A DNA stretch of 64,000 nt from Burkholderiales bacterium (GTDB lineage: Bacteria; Pseudomonadota; Gammaproteobacteria; Burkholderiales; Burkholderiaceae). Below the pieces are notes generated by a model that saw only the letters and a program-made list of their open reading frames with translations, was not told where the DNA came from and did no database searches. The position numbers were made by a program, and so were the translations under genes. The first letter of the stretch is position 1. The number at the start of each line of letters is the position of its first letter. Below, piece by piece: positions 47,509 to 55,269 of the stretch. The DNA lies in the NCBI GenBank assembly GCA_026225235.1, contig JAMFSK010000098.1:96649-160648 (forward strand), written 5' to 3'.

Positions 47509-50343
47509 TCAGTGCGCTTCCTCCCAGTTCGCGCCCGATCCCACTTCCGCCACCAGCGGCACCTTGAGCTGCGCCACACCACACATCAGTTCAGGCAGGC
47601 GCTCGCGGACTTCGTCGAATTCCTCGTCGGGCACCTCAAGCACCAGTTCATCATGCACCTGCATGATCATCTTGCTGCGCCTCTGAGAGGTCTCGAGCCA
47701 GCCCTGCACCGCGATCATCGAGAGCTTGATCAGATCCGCCGCAGTACCCTGCATAGGCGCATTGATCGCCGCCCGCTCGGCGGCCTGACGGCGAGGGCCG
47801 TTGCCACCGTTGATCTCGGGCAACCACAGCCGGCGCCCGAACACGGTCTCGACATACCCATACTCGCGCGCACTCTGACGCGTCTCTTCCATATAGGCCG
47901 CGACGCCGGGATAGCGCGTGAAATAGCGGTCGATATACAGCTTGGCCGCATCGCGCGCGATGCCGAGATTGGCCGCGAGACCGAACGCACTCATGCCATA
48001 GATCAGACCGAAGTTGATCGTCTTGGCGACACGGCGCTGGTCTGAGCTCACCTCAAGCGGTGTCACCCCGAAGATCTCGCCAGCCGTCGCACGGTGAATA
48101 TCTTCACCTTCGGCAAAGGCCCTCAACAGATTCTCGTCGCCCGAGATATGCGCCATGATCCGCAACTCGATTTGCGAATAGTCGGCTGACATGATCCGGC
48201 TCCCCGCGGGCGCGACAAACGCCTCGCGAATGCGCCGGCCCTCGACCGTGCGCACGGGAATATTCTGCAAGTTCGGATCGTTCGACGCGAGCCGCCCCGT
48301 CACCGCGACCGCTTGCGCATAGTTCGTATGCACACGGCCCGTCTGTGCATTGATCATCTTCGGCAGCTTGTCGGTGTAGGTCGACTTGAGCTTCGACAGC
48401 CCGCGATAGTCGAGGAGCACCTTCGGCAGCGGATAGTCTTCCGCGAGCTTCTGCAAAACTTCTTCATCGGTCGACGGCGAACCGCTCGGGGTCTTCTTGA
48501 CGACCGGCAACTGAAGCTTCTCGAAGAAGATCTCGCCAATCTGCTTGGGCGAATTCAGGTTGAATTCACCGCCGGCCAGTTCGTAGGCCTGTTTCTCAAG
48601 GTCGATCAGCTTCGCGCCAATCTCGCTGCTCTGATTCTGCAGGCGCGCTGCATCGATCAACACGCCATTGCGCTCGATCGACCACAGCACACGCGCGACC
48701 GGCATCTCGATATCCCGATAGACCTCGAGCAGCTTCGGCGCCTTGGCGACGAGCGGATAGAGATATTGATGCAGCCGCAGCGTGATATCGGCATCTTCGG
48801 CGGCATAGTCGCTCGCCTGCTCGAGCGCGACTTCATCGAAGCCGATCTGCGAAGCGCCCTTGCCGCAAACGTCTTCATACTTGATCGTCTTGAGCCCAAG
48901 GTGCCGCAACGCCATACCGTCCATATCGTGCGGACGATGCGACTCGACGACATACGACTGCAACAAGGTATCGTGCTCGACACCTGCGAGACGGATGCCG
49001 TGGTTCGCAAACACGTGTTCGTCGTACTTGAGGTTCTGGCCGAGCTTGCGGCGTGCTGGGTTCTCGAGCCAGGGCTTGAGCTTCGCGAGGACTTCGTCGA
49101 TCGGTAACTGCGTGGGCGTATCGGGCCCGCGATGCGCGAGCGGAATATACGCGGCTTCGCCCGGCTCGACCGACAAGGAGAGACCCACGAGACGCGCTCG
49201 CATCGGTTCGAGCGACGTCGTCTCCGTGTCGACCGAGGTCAGCTCGGCAGCCTCGATTTTTGCGAGCCACGCGTCGAACACCTCCCACGTCTGGACCGCG
49301 ACGTAGTGCTTTTCGATTTGCGCGGCAGCCATTAGGTCCAATTGCCCCACTTCCGGCGCACCGTTCGCGCCATTGCCACCTTGAGGCACGCCTTGCGTTG
49401 CACCGTTCGGACTGCCCGCACTGGCCGTGTCCGCGTCGTTGAATCCGAGCCCCCCCTGCGAAGCAAAATCCGCCTCGCGCAGCCAGGTCTTGAACCCATG
49501 CCGCTTGAAAACGTCCCGCATCGCATCCGCCGCCTCTGCCCGGGTCTCGAGCGAACTTTCGATGCTTTCGACATGCGGCGTCAAATCACAATCGACGTCG
49601 ACCGTGACGAGCTTGCGCGCAGTCGGCAGGAAATCGAGTGCGCGTCGCAGGTTCTCGCCTACCGCACCCTTGATCTCGGCAGCATGTTCGATCACGCCAT
49701 CGAGCGAATCGAACTGGGTCAGCCACTTGACCGCGGTCTTCGGGCCGCACTTGTCGACGCCCGGCACGTTATCCACCGTATCGCCGATCAGCGACAGGTA
49801 GTCGATGATCCGGTTGGGCGGCACGCCGAACTTCGCGACCACCCCGGGCGGATCGAGCGTCTCGTTGCTCATCGTATTGACGAGCGTCACATGATCGGTG
49901 ACGAGCTGCGCCAGATCCTTGTCACCCGTCGAGACGATGACCTTCATGCCAGCCGCCTCGGCACGATGCGAGAGCGTGCCGATCACATCGTCGGCCTCGA
50001 CCCCCTCGACCATCACCAACGGCCAGCCCAGCGCGCGCACAGCAATATGAATTGGCTCGACCTGACGCGCCAGATCTTCGGGCATAGGCGGCCGGTGGGC
50101 CTTGTATTCCGTGTAGATCGCGTCGCGAAATGTCTTTCCTTTAGCGTCGAATACGCACGCGCTATACTCTGCTGCATACTCCTTGCGCAAGCGCCGCAGC
50201 ATGTTGATGATTCCATACAGCGCACCCGTCGGCTCGCCATCCGGCCCCCGCAGATCAGGCATCGCGTGATAGGCCCGGTACAAGTAGCTCGAACCGTCGA
50301 CCAATAAGAGAGTCTTTCCGTCCAGGTTGGGTTGCACAGACAT
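47509..50343 (-). CDS. polA: DNA polymerase I
   Basis: PolA fills gaps and removes RNA primers. The 944-aa protein has the 5' nuclease domain (KTLLLVDGSSYLYRAYHAMP, IDYLSLIGDTVDNVPGV). A Gly/Asn/Ala/Gln-rich linker (about 295-325) follows. The 3'-5' exonuclease domain has intact acidic motifs (SVDTETTSLEP; YAAEDADITLRL), so proofreading is probably active. The polymerase domain shows motif A DYSQIELR (about 719) and motif C QVHDELVLE (about 896). The ATG (50341-50343) abuts the ATG of the divergent LOG-family gene with no base between. No Shine-Dalgarno is seen for either. Confidence 0.98.
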   Translation of the reverse strand: MSVQPNLDGKTLLLVDGSSYLYRAYHAMPDLRGPDGEPTGALYGIINMLRRLRKEYAAEYSACVFDAKGKTFRDAIYTEYKAHRPPMPEDLARQVEPIHIAVRALGWPLVMVEGVEADDVIGTLSHRAEAAGMKVIVSTGDKDLAQLVTDHVTLVNTMSNETLDPPGVVAKFGVPPNRIIDYLSLIGDTVDNVPGVDKCGPKTAVKWLTQFDSLDGVIEHAAEIKGAVGENLRRALDFLPTARKLVTVDVDCDLTPHVESIESSLETRAEAADAMRDVFKRHGFKTWLREADFASQGGLGFNDADTASAGSPNGATQGVPQGGNGANGAPEVGQLDLMAAAQIEKHYVAVQTWEVFDAWLAKIEAAELTSVDTETTSLEPMRARLVGLSLSVEPGEAAYIPLAHRGPDTPTQLPIDEVLAKLKPWLENPARRKLGQNLKYDEHVFANHGIRLAGVEHDTLLQSYVVESHRPHDMDGMALRHLGLKTIKYEDVCGKGASQIGFDEVALEQASDYAAEDADITLRLHQYLYPLVAKAPKLLEVYRDIEMPVARVLWSIERNGVLIDAARLQNQSSEIGAKLIDLEKQAYELAGGEFNLNSPKQIGEIFFEKLQLPVVKKTPSGSPSTDEEVLQKLAEDYPLPKVLLDYRGLSKLKSTYTDKLPKMINAQTGRVHTNYAQAVAVTGRLASNDPNLQNIPVRTVEGRRIREAFVAPAGSRIMSADYSQIELRIMAHISGDENLLRAFAEGEDIHRATAGEIFGVTPLEVSSDQRRVAKTINFGLIYGMSAFGLAANLGIARDAAKLYIDRYFTRYPGVAAYMEETRQSAREYGYVETVFGRRLWLPEINGGNGPRRQAAERAAINAPMQGTAADLIKLSMIAVQGWLETSQRRSKMIMQVHDELVLEVPDEEFDEVRERLPELMCGVAQLKVPLVAEVGSGANWEEAH

Positions 50344-51087
50344 ATGAACAAAAGAAAAGTGATTCCGAGTCTGCGTTCAATTGCAGATCAAGAGAGGGCG
50401 ACAGCCAAGAAAGCCCGCGCGTCGTGGCAGATGTTCACGATTATGGCAGAGTTCATCGAGGCGACTGAGTACCTCTCGGAGATCCGGCCAGCGGTCAGCA
50501 TCTACGGCTCGGCGCGACTCAAACCCAGCACGCCTTATTACAAGCTCGCGGTGCAGATTGCACGCAAGCTCTCGGACGCCGGCTTCGCGGTGATCTCGGG
50601 CGGTGGCCCCGGCATCATGGAAGCGGCCAACAAGGGCGCGCATGCGGGCAAGGCGCCGTCAGTCGGCCTGAACATCGAGCTGCCGCACGAACAGCACGGC
50701 AATCAGTGGCAGGATATCTCGCTGCGTTTCAGGCATTTCTTCACGCGCAAGGTCACCTTCGTCAAGAACTCCGACGCGGTCATCGTGATGCCTGGCGGCT
50801 TCGGCACGCTCGACGAACTCGCCGAAGTGCTGACCCTGATCCAGACGAAGAAGTCGCGCCACGTGCCGATCATTCTGGTCGGCTCGGAATTCTGGGAAGG
50901 GCTGCTCGGCTGGTTCAAGGGCTCGCTCATCCCGATGGGACTGATCGGCGAGAACGACCTCGACCTGATGAAGGTCACCGACGACCCTGACGCGGTACTC
51001 GCGCATGTGCTCGCGTTCTATGAAGAACGCGGTGCACCGACGGAAGTACCGGCCAAGAGTGACGACGACCGGATGTTCTACCTCTAG
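50344..51087 (+). CDS. LOG-family protein (TIGR00730 type)
   Basis: The 247-aa protein has a Rossmann-like fold with ISGGGPGIMEAANKGA (about residues 85-100) and MPGGFGTLDELAE (about 149-161), the PGGxGTxxE motif of the LOG/cytokinin phosphoribohydrolase family. Related enzymes split nucleoside 5'-monophosphates at the N-glycosidic bond, and some bacterial members make cytokinin bases or act on AMP or pyrimidine nucleotides. An extra N-terminal segment of ~45 residues (RASWQMFTIMAEFIEATEYL) is typical of this proteobacterial subgroup. It is divergent from polA, with start codons touching, and convergent with amn, an AMP-cleaving enzyme. Confidence 0.92.
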   Translation: MNKRKVIPSLRSIADQERATAKKARASWQMFTIMAEFIEATEYLSEIRPAVSIYGSARLKPSTPYYKLAVQIARKLSDAGFAVISGGGPGIMEAANKGAHAGKAPSVGLNIELPHEQHGNQWQDISLRFRHFFTRKVTFVKNSDAVIVMPGGFGTLDELAEVLTLIQTKKSRHVPIILVGSEFWEGLLGWFKGSLIPMGLIGENDLDLMKVTDDPDAVLAHVLAFYEERGAPTEVPAKSDDDRMFYL

Positions 51088-51088
51088 G

Positions 51089-51104
51089 CTCCAGCTTGCT
51101 GGAG
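51089..51104. terminator. Hairpin after the LOG-family gene
   Basis: A 6-bp stem CTCCAG/CTGGAG with a CTTG loop begins 2 bases after the stop. No T run follows. It may serve as a weak terminator between convergent genes. Confidence 0.4.
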
Positions 51105-51240
51105 TCTGGGCCTAGTCGAAGTCCGGCACACGACCTGAGCCTGAATTCAGGCCGAGGTTGAGTTTGGATTTGGGTTGGGGTTAGGGCTCAAGGCTTTGAC
51201 GAGGACCGGGCGCAAGCCCGGAACTCGCTGGACCTGATAC

Positions 51241-52764
51241 TCACTGGAACGCAACCTCCGCGAAGCTGCGGAGCTTGCGGCTATGCAGTCTCGCCAGCCC
51301 GTTCTCGCGCAACAACTCCATCGCGCGCACCCCGATCTGCAAGTGTTGCCCGACTTGCGCGCTGTAGAACTGGTCGGCCATCCCCGGCAGCTTGAGTTCG
51401 CCGTGCAGCGGCTTGTCTGACACGCAGAGCAAGGTTCCATACGGGACGCGGAAGCGGAAACCATTCGCCGCGATCGTTGCGCTCTCCATATCGAGCGCAA
51501 TCGCTCGACTTTGCGACAGGCGCATCACCGGTTCACGATGGTCGCGCAACTCCCAGTTACGATTATCCACGCTGGCCACAGTGCCGGTGCGCATCACGCG
51601 CTTGAGCTCCTGCCCTTCGAGTTTCGTCACATCGGCTACCGCGCTTTCGAGCGCCAACTGGATCTCAGACAGATTCGGCACTGGCACCCAGAGCGGCAGG
51701 TCTTCATCGAGCACATGGTCTTCGCGAACATAACCGTGCGCGAGCACATAGTCACCGAGCCGTTGCGTGTTGCGCAACCCGGCACAGTGTCCGAGCATCA
51801 CCCACGCGTGCGGGCGCAGCACGGCAATATGGTCGGTGATGGTCTTCGCGTTCGACGGCCCGACCCCGATATTGACCATCGTGATGCCGCTGCCATCAGC
51901 CCGCTTCAGGTGATAAGCGGGCATCTGCGGCAGGCGCGGCGGCGGCGAGCCCTGCGGCGCATCGTTGTCGAGGTTCGCGTTATACGTGGTCACGTCGCCC
52001 GGCTCGACGAAGGCCGAATACTGACTGCGATAAGCACGCTCGTCGGGGTCGTCGGTCTTCTCCATGATCTTCAGGCCGAGCTTCACGAACTCGTCGATAT
52101 AGAACTGATAGTTCGTATAAAGAACGAAGTTCTGGAAATGTGTCGGCGAAGTGGCCGTGTAATGACGCAGCCGGTGCAGGGAAAAATCGACGCGCGCCGC
52201 CGTGAAAAGTGCGAGTGGGCGCGGACCACCCTCGGGTGGCTCATACGTGCCATTGACGATGCGATCGTCGAGCGCTGCCAGATCGGGCACGTCGAAGATG
52301 TCGCGAATCTGTCTTAAACGATCCGGGCTCAGGTCGCCTTCAAGATGAATCCCTTCAGGAAACGCAAAGTGCACCGGGATCGGCTGGTCGGAGCGGCCCA
52401 CCTCGATCGCGACCTTGTGGTTGCGCGCCAGCAGGCGCAATTGCTGGCGATAGTAGTCGCCAAACAAGTCGGGGCGCGTCAGCGTCGTCTCGAATACACC
52501 TGGTCCGGACACGAACCCGTAGGAATGGCGTGAGTCGATATTGGCATTGACTTCGGTGCGGACCCTCACGAACGGGTAATACGCATGAACATGGGAATCG
52601 AACTGCTCGCCGCGGCGGTAACGCGCAAACGCATCGCGCAGTGCCGCGGTGTTGGTTTCATAAATCGTCGTCGCGCGCGCCACAGCTTCGGCGGGATCGG
52701 CGATCAGTTCAGTGTCGAACGGCTTTTGGCTCATCGTCAATCGCTCAGTGTTGTCCGACACCAT
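51241..52764 (-). CDS. amn: AMP nucleosidase
   Basis: Amn hydrolyses AMP to adenine and ribose 5-phosphate and helps set purine pools. The 507-aa protein has an N-terminal AMN-specific domain (SRHSYGFVSGPGVFETTLTRP, PIPVHFAFPEGIH). The C-terminal phosphorylase-type domain shows INIGVGPSNAKTITDH, WVMLGHCAGLRNTQRLGDYV and LDMESATIAANGFRFRVPYG, the last with the ribose-binding ME pair, then CVSDKPLHGELK. The ATG at 52764 has GGGGAG very close upstream. An inner ATG at 52734 (MSQKPFD) has a weaker site and remains possible. It is convergent with the LOG-family gene and divergent from the DUF2782 gene. Confidence 0.95.
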   Translation of the reverse strand: MVSDNTERLTMSQKPFDTELIADPAEAVARATTIYETNTAALRDAFARYRRGEQFDSHVHAYYPFVRVRTEVNANIDSRHSYGFVSGPGVFETTLTRPDLFGDYYRQQLRLLARNHKVAIEVGRSDQPIPVHFAFPEGIHLEGDLSPDRLRQIRDIFDVPDLAALDDRIVNGTYEPPEGGPRPLALFTAARVDFSLHRLRHYTATSPTHFQNFVLYTNYQFYIDEFVKLGLKIMEKTDDPDERAYRSQYSAFVEPGDVTTYNANLDNDAPQGSPPPRLPQMPAYHLKRADGSGITMVNIGVGPSNAKTITDHIAVLRPHAWVMLGHCAGLRNTQRLGDYVLAHGYVREDHVLDEDLPLWVPVPNLSEIQLALESAVADVTKLEGQELKRVMRTGTVASVDNRNWELRDHREPVMRLSQSRAIALDMESATIAANGFRFRVPYGTLLCVSDKPLHGELKLPGMADQFYSAQVGQHLQIGVRAMELLRENGLARLHSRKLRSFAEVAFQ

Positions 52765-52844
52765 TATCTCCCCGATTTCTGCCCTGCGAGCCGCAGGGGG
52801 GTGCCCGGTTTGCTAGAATCGGCGCATCAGAACGGAGAATGACA

Positions 52845-53363
52845 ATGAAGCCGCACCTCGTCGCAGCCGGCGCGCTTTGCGCGATACTTGTCCTTGTCGG
52901 GACCCTCGCCGCGACACCCGCCCAGGCGGCTGACCCCGCGCAGGGCAACCCGCTCGCGGTGCCCCCGCAAGTCGACTCCTCGCTCGCCACCCCGCCGCAA
53001 GTTCGTGAAGGCGCGACCACGCCACCTGTTGCGACCCCGGCGCCGACCAAGTCGCTCTCACCGAATGAAGCGGCCGGCCTGCCCGACCTCGATGCGATCA
53101 ACCGGAGTCCGACCAAGAACGGCAGCGCGAACGCCAACGTCGAATTCCCCGATCAACGCACGCCGAGCTTTCACCAGAAGGAACGCAGCGGCACTGAGAT
53201 TACCGAATATCGCGATCATGCCAAGCCGACCGAAATCGACGTGCATTCGAACTTCGGCACGAACTACCGCATGAGCCCGCCGACCGACGACTCACCGAAA
53301 ATTCCGAATGCCGGCAATGGCCCGAGCACCGGCCGCCTCCCGTCCATCAACATCACCTATTGA
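52845..53363 (+). CDS. DUF2782-family secreted/periplasmic protein
   Basis: The 172-aa protein has a clear signal peptide ([19 protein letters not shown], cleavage after AQA near residue 28), then a Pro/Thr/Ala-rich linker. The C-terminal domain contains [20 protein letters not shown] and [16 protein letters not shown], matching the DUF2782 family of betaproteobacteria, whose function is unknown. GGAG with a 7-base spacer selects the ATG at 52845 over one at 52839. A TAGAAT hexamer (52814-52819) may be its -10. thrB begins 4 bp after its stop, so they are co-transcribed. Confidence 0.88.
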   Translation: MKPHLVAAGALCAILVLVGTLAATPAQAADPAQGNPLAVPPQVDSSLATPPQVREGATTPPVATPAPTKSLSPNEAAGLPDLDAINRSPTKNGSANANVEFPDQRTPSFHQKERSGTEITEYRDHAKPTEIDVHSNFGTNYRMSPPTDDSPKIPNAGNGPSTGRLPSINITY

Positions 53364-53367
53364 GTGC

Positions 53368-54411
53368 ATGGCCGTCTTCACCGCAGTCACCGAGTCACAA
53401 CTCGAACACTGGCTCTCGCACTATTCACTCGGTAAGGTGCTGGATTTCCGGGGCATTGCGTCGGGCATCGAGAACAGCAATTTCTTCCTGACGACTGAAC
53501 GCGGCGAGTATGTGCTGACGATCTTCGAGAAGCTCAGCGCCCAGGAATTGCCGTTCTACCTGAACCTAATGCGGCATCTGGCCGGCCATCAGGTGCCAGT
53601 GCCTGACCCGGTGATGCGCGATGACGGCCGCTTGTTCGCGGAACTGCATGGCAAGCCCGCGACGATCGTCACCCGGCTCGCAGGCCGCCCCGAACTCTCA
53701 CCGCGCGCGCCGCATTGCGCCGAAGTCGGTCAGATGCTCGCCCGCCTGCATCTGGCTGGACGCGATTTCGGCGAGGCACAGCCGAACCTGCGCAGCCTCG
53801 GCTGGTGGGAACAGGTCGTGCCTGAAATCGTCCCGTTAATCGACCCCACGCCGCGCCGCTTGCTGCTCGATGAGCTCGCCTACCAACAGGCGTTCTTCGC
53901 TTCCGCTGACTATGCGACGCTGCCCGGCGGCCCGTGTCATTGCGACTTGTTTCGCGACAACGTGCTGTTTTCACACGGCAGCAGTGCGTCTGGAAATACG
54001 CCTGCGGCGGCCGATAGTATCGCGGCCGATGCAAGCGATGGAAGCAACGTAAGCGAGCCCGACCGGCTCGGAGGCTTCTTCGATTTCTATTTCGCGGGTT
54101 GCGACAAGTGGTTGTTCGATCTCGCCGTCACGGTCAACGACTGGTGCGTCGATCTCGCGACCGGCGCGCTCGACGCTGAGCGCGCCACGGCGATGGTGCG
54201 GGCCTACCAGACGGTACGCCCGCTCACCGATGCGGAACAGCGCCGCTGGCGCGATATGCTACGCGCCGGGGCGTTCCGTTTCTGGGTCTCGCGTCTCTAT
54301 GATTTTCACAAGCCTCGTGCGGCTGAAATGCTCAAGCCGCATGATCCCGGACACTTTGAACGTATCCTGGTCGACCGGATCGATACCGAATCGGTCGGCA
54401 CGCTGTCTTAG
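53368..54411 (+). CDS. thrB: Homoserine kinase (choline-kinase-like ThrB)
   Basis: This is the APH/choline-kinase-fold homoserine kinase found in many proteobacteria, which phosphorylates homoserine for threonine synthesis. The 347-aa protein starts [20 protein letters not shown]. It has [23 protein letters not shown] (the N-lobe Lys region), the catalytic loop [12 protein letters not shown] (about residues 190-201) and [18 protein letters not shown] with the metal-binding Asp. Between these last two motifs is an insertion of about 25-30 Ser/Ala/Asp/Gly-rich residues (nt about 53970-54075), longer than usual for the family. It follows the DUF2782 gene by 4 bp. Confidence 0.94.
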   Translation: MAVFTAVTESQLEHWLSHYSLGKVLDFRGIASGIENSNFFLTTERGEYVLTIFEKLSAQELPFYLNLMRHLAGHQVPVPDPVMRDDGRLFAELHGKPATIVTRLAGRPELSPRAPHCAEVGQMLARLHLAGRDFGEAQPNLRSLGWWEQVVPEIVPLIDPTPRRLLLDELAYQQAFFASADYATLPGGPCHCDLFRDNVLFSHGSSASGNTPAAADSIAADASDGSNVSEPDRLGGFFDFYFAGCDKWLFDLAVTVNDWCVDLATGALDAERATAMVRAYQTVRPLTDAEQRRWRDMLRAGAFRFWVSRLYDFHKPRAAEMLKPHDPGHFERILVDRIDTESVGTLS

Positions 54412-54456
54412 TTCAGCTCCTGTCATCCCGTTTTGCCGAGAGTGCACTCACCGTCC

Positions 54457-55266
54457 ATGCGTCTGATCGAAGTTCCTGCCAAAACTGGCTATGCGTGGTT
54501 CCGCCAAGGTATCTGGGTGTTTCGGCGCAATCCGGTCGCCTTCATGCTGTTGTTCGTTGCCTACCTGTTTGCCTGGCTGCTGCTTTCGCAAGTGCCAGTG
54601 ATCGGTGGGCTGCTGCCCCTGCTGTTCGTGCCCGGCGTATCGGTCGGCTTCATGGCGGCCTGCCGCAATGCGATCCAGGGCAAGCCGGTGTATCCGACCA
54701 CCCTGCTCAGCGGATTTCGCGATCACGGCAAGGTGGTGTCTCGCCGCCTGCTCGGACTCGGTCTGATCTATGTGCTCGGCATGATCGCGGTGTTCGCCGC
54801 CTCGTCGTTTGCCGACGGGGGCATCCTGTTCCGGGTCGCGGTGCTCAATAGCGAGATCGACATCACCGATATCTCGAACGGCACGCAAATCACAGGGGCG
54901 ATGTTGATCGCGGCGCTCGCATATATCCCGATCTCGATCGTCATGTGGTTCGCGCCGATCCTGGTGGCCTGGCATGACGTGCCACCGGTCAAGGCGCTGT
55001 TTTTCAGCTGGATCGCGTTGTGGCGCAATCGCTGGGCCTTCACGGTCTATACGCTGTGCTGGGGCGCGCTCGATATCGCGATCACGCTGCCGCTGACGCA
55101 GATTGCGGCCCTCGCCGGAGGCAGCCTGCTCGCCTTGATGGTAATGATTCCCTTGATGGTCGCCATCGTCGCCATGCTTTATTGCTCGTTCTATGCGACC
55201 TATCGCGGCTCGTTCGACGTGCCCGATGCGCCGGAGCCGTCGGCGCCGGCGAAACCCACTGTTTGA
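54457..55266 (+). CDS. BPSS1780-family integral membrane protein
   Basis: The 269-aa protein has six or so membrane helices: AFMLLFVAYLFAWLL, GLLPLLFVPGVSVGFMAA, LGLGLIYVLGMIAVFAAS and others. It starts RLIEVPAKTGYAWFRQGIWVF, the opening of the BPSS1780 family of Burkholderiales membrane proteins. No function is known. The ATG at 54457 fits the family N-terminus; a TTG at 54433 is rejected. It lies 45 bp after thrB and its stop is only 3 bp from the stop of convergent uvrD. Confidence 0.88.
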   Translation: MRLIEVPAKTGYAWFRQGIWVFRRNPVAFMLLFVAYLFAWLLLSQVPVIGGLLPLLFVPGVSVGFMAACRNAIQGKPVYPTTLLSGFRDHGKVVSRRLLGLGLIYVLGMIAVFAASSFADGGILFRVAVLNSEIDITDISNGTQITGAMLIAALAYIPISIVMWFAPILVAWHDVPPVKALFFSWIALWRNRWAFTVYTLCWGALDIAITLPLTQIAALAGGSLLALMVMIPLMVAIVAMLYCSFYATYRGSFDVPDAPEPSAPAKPTV

Positions 55267-55269
55267 GGA

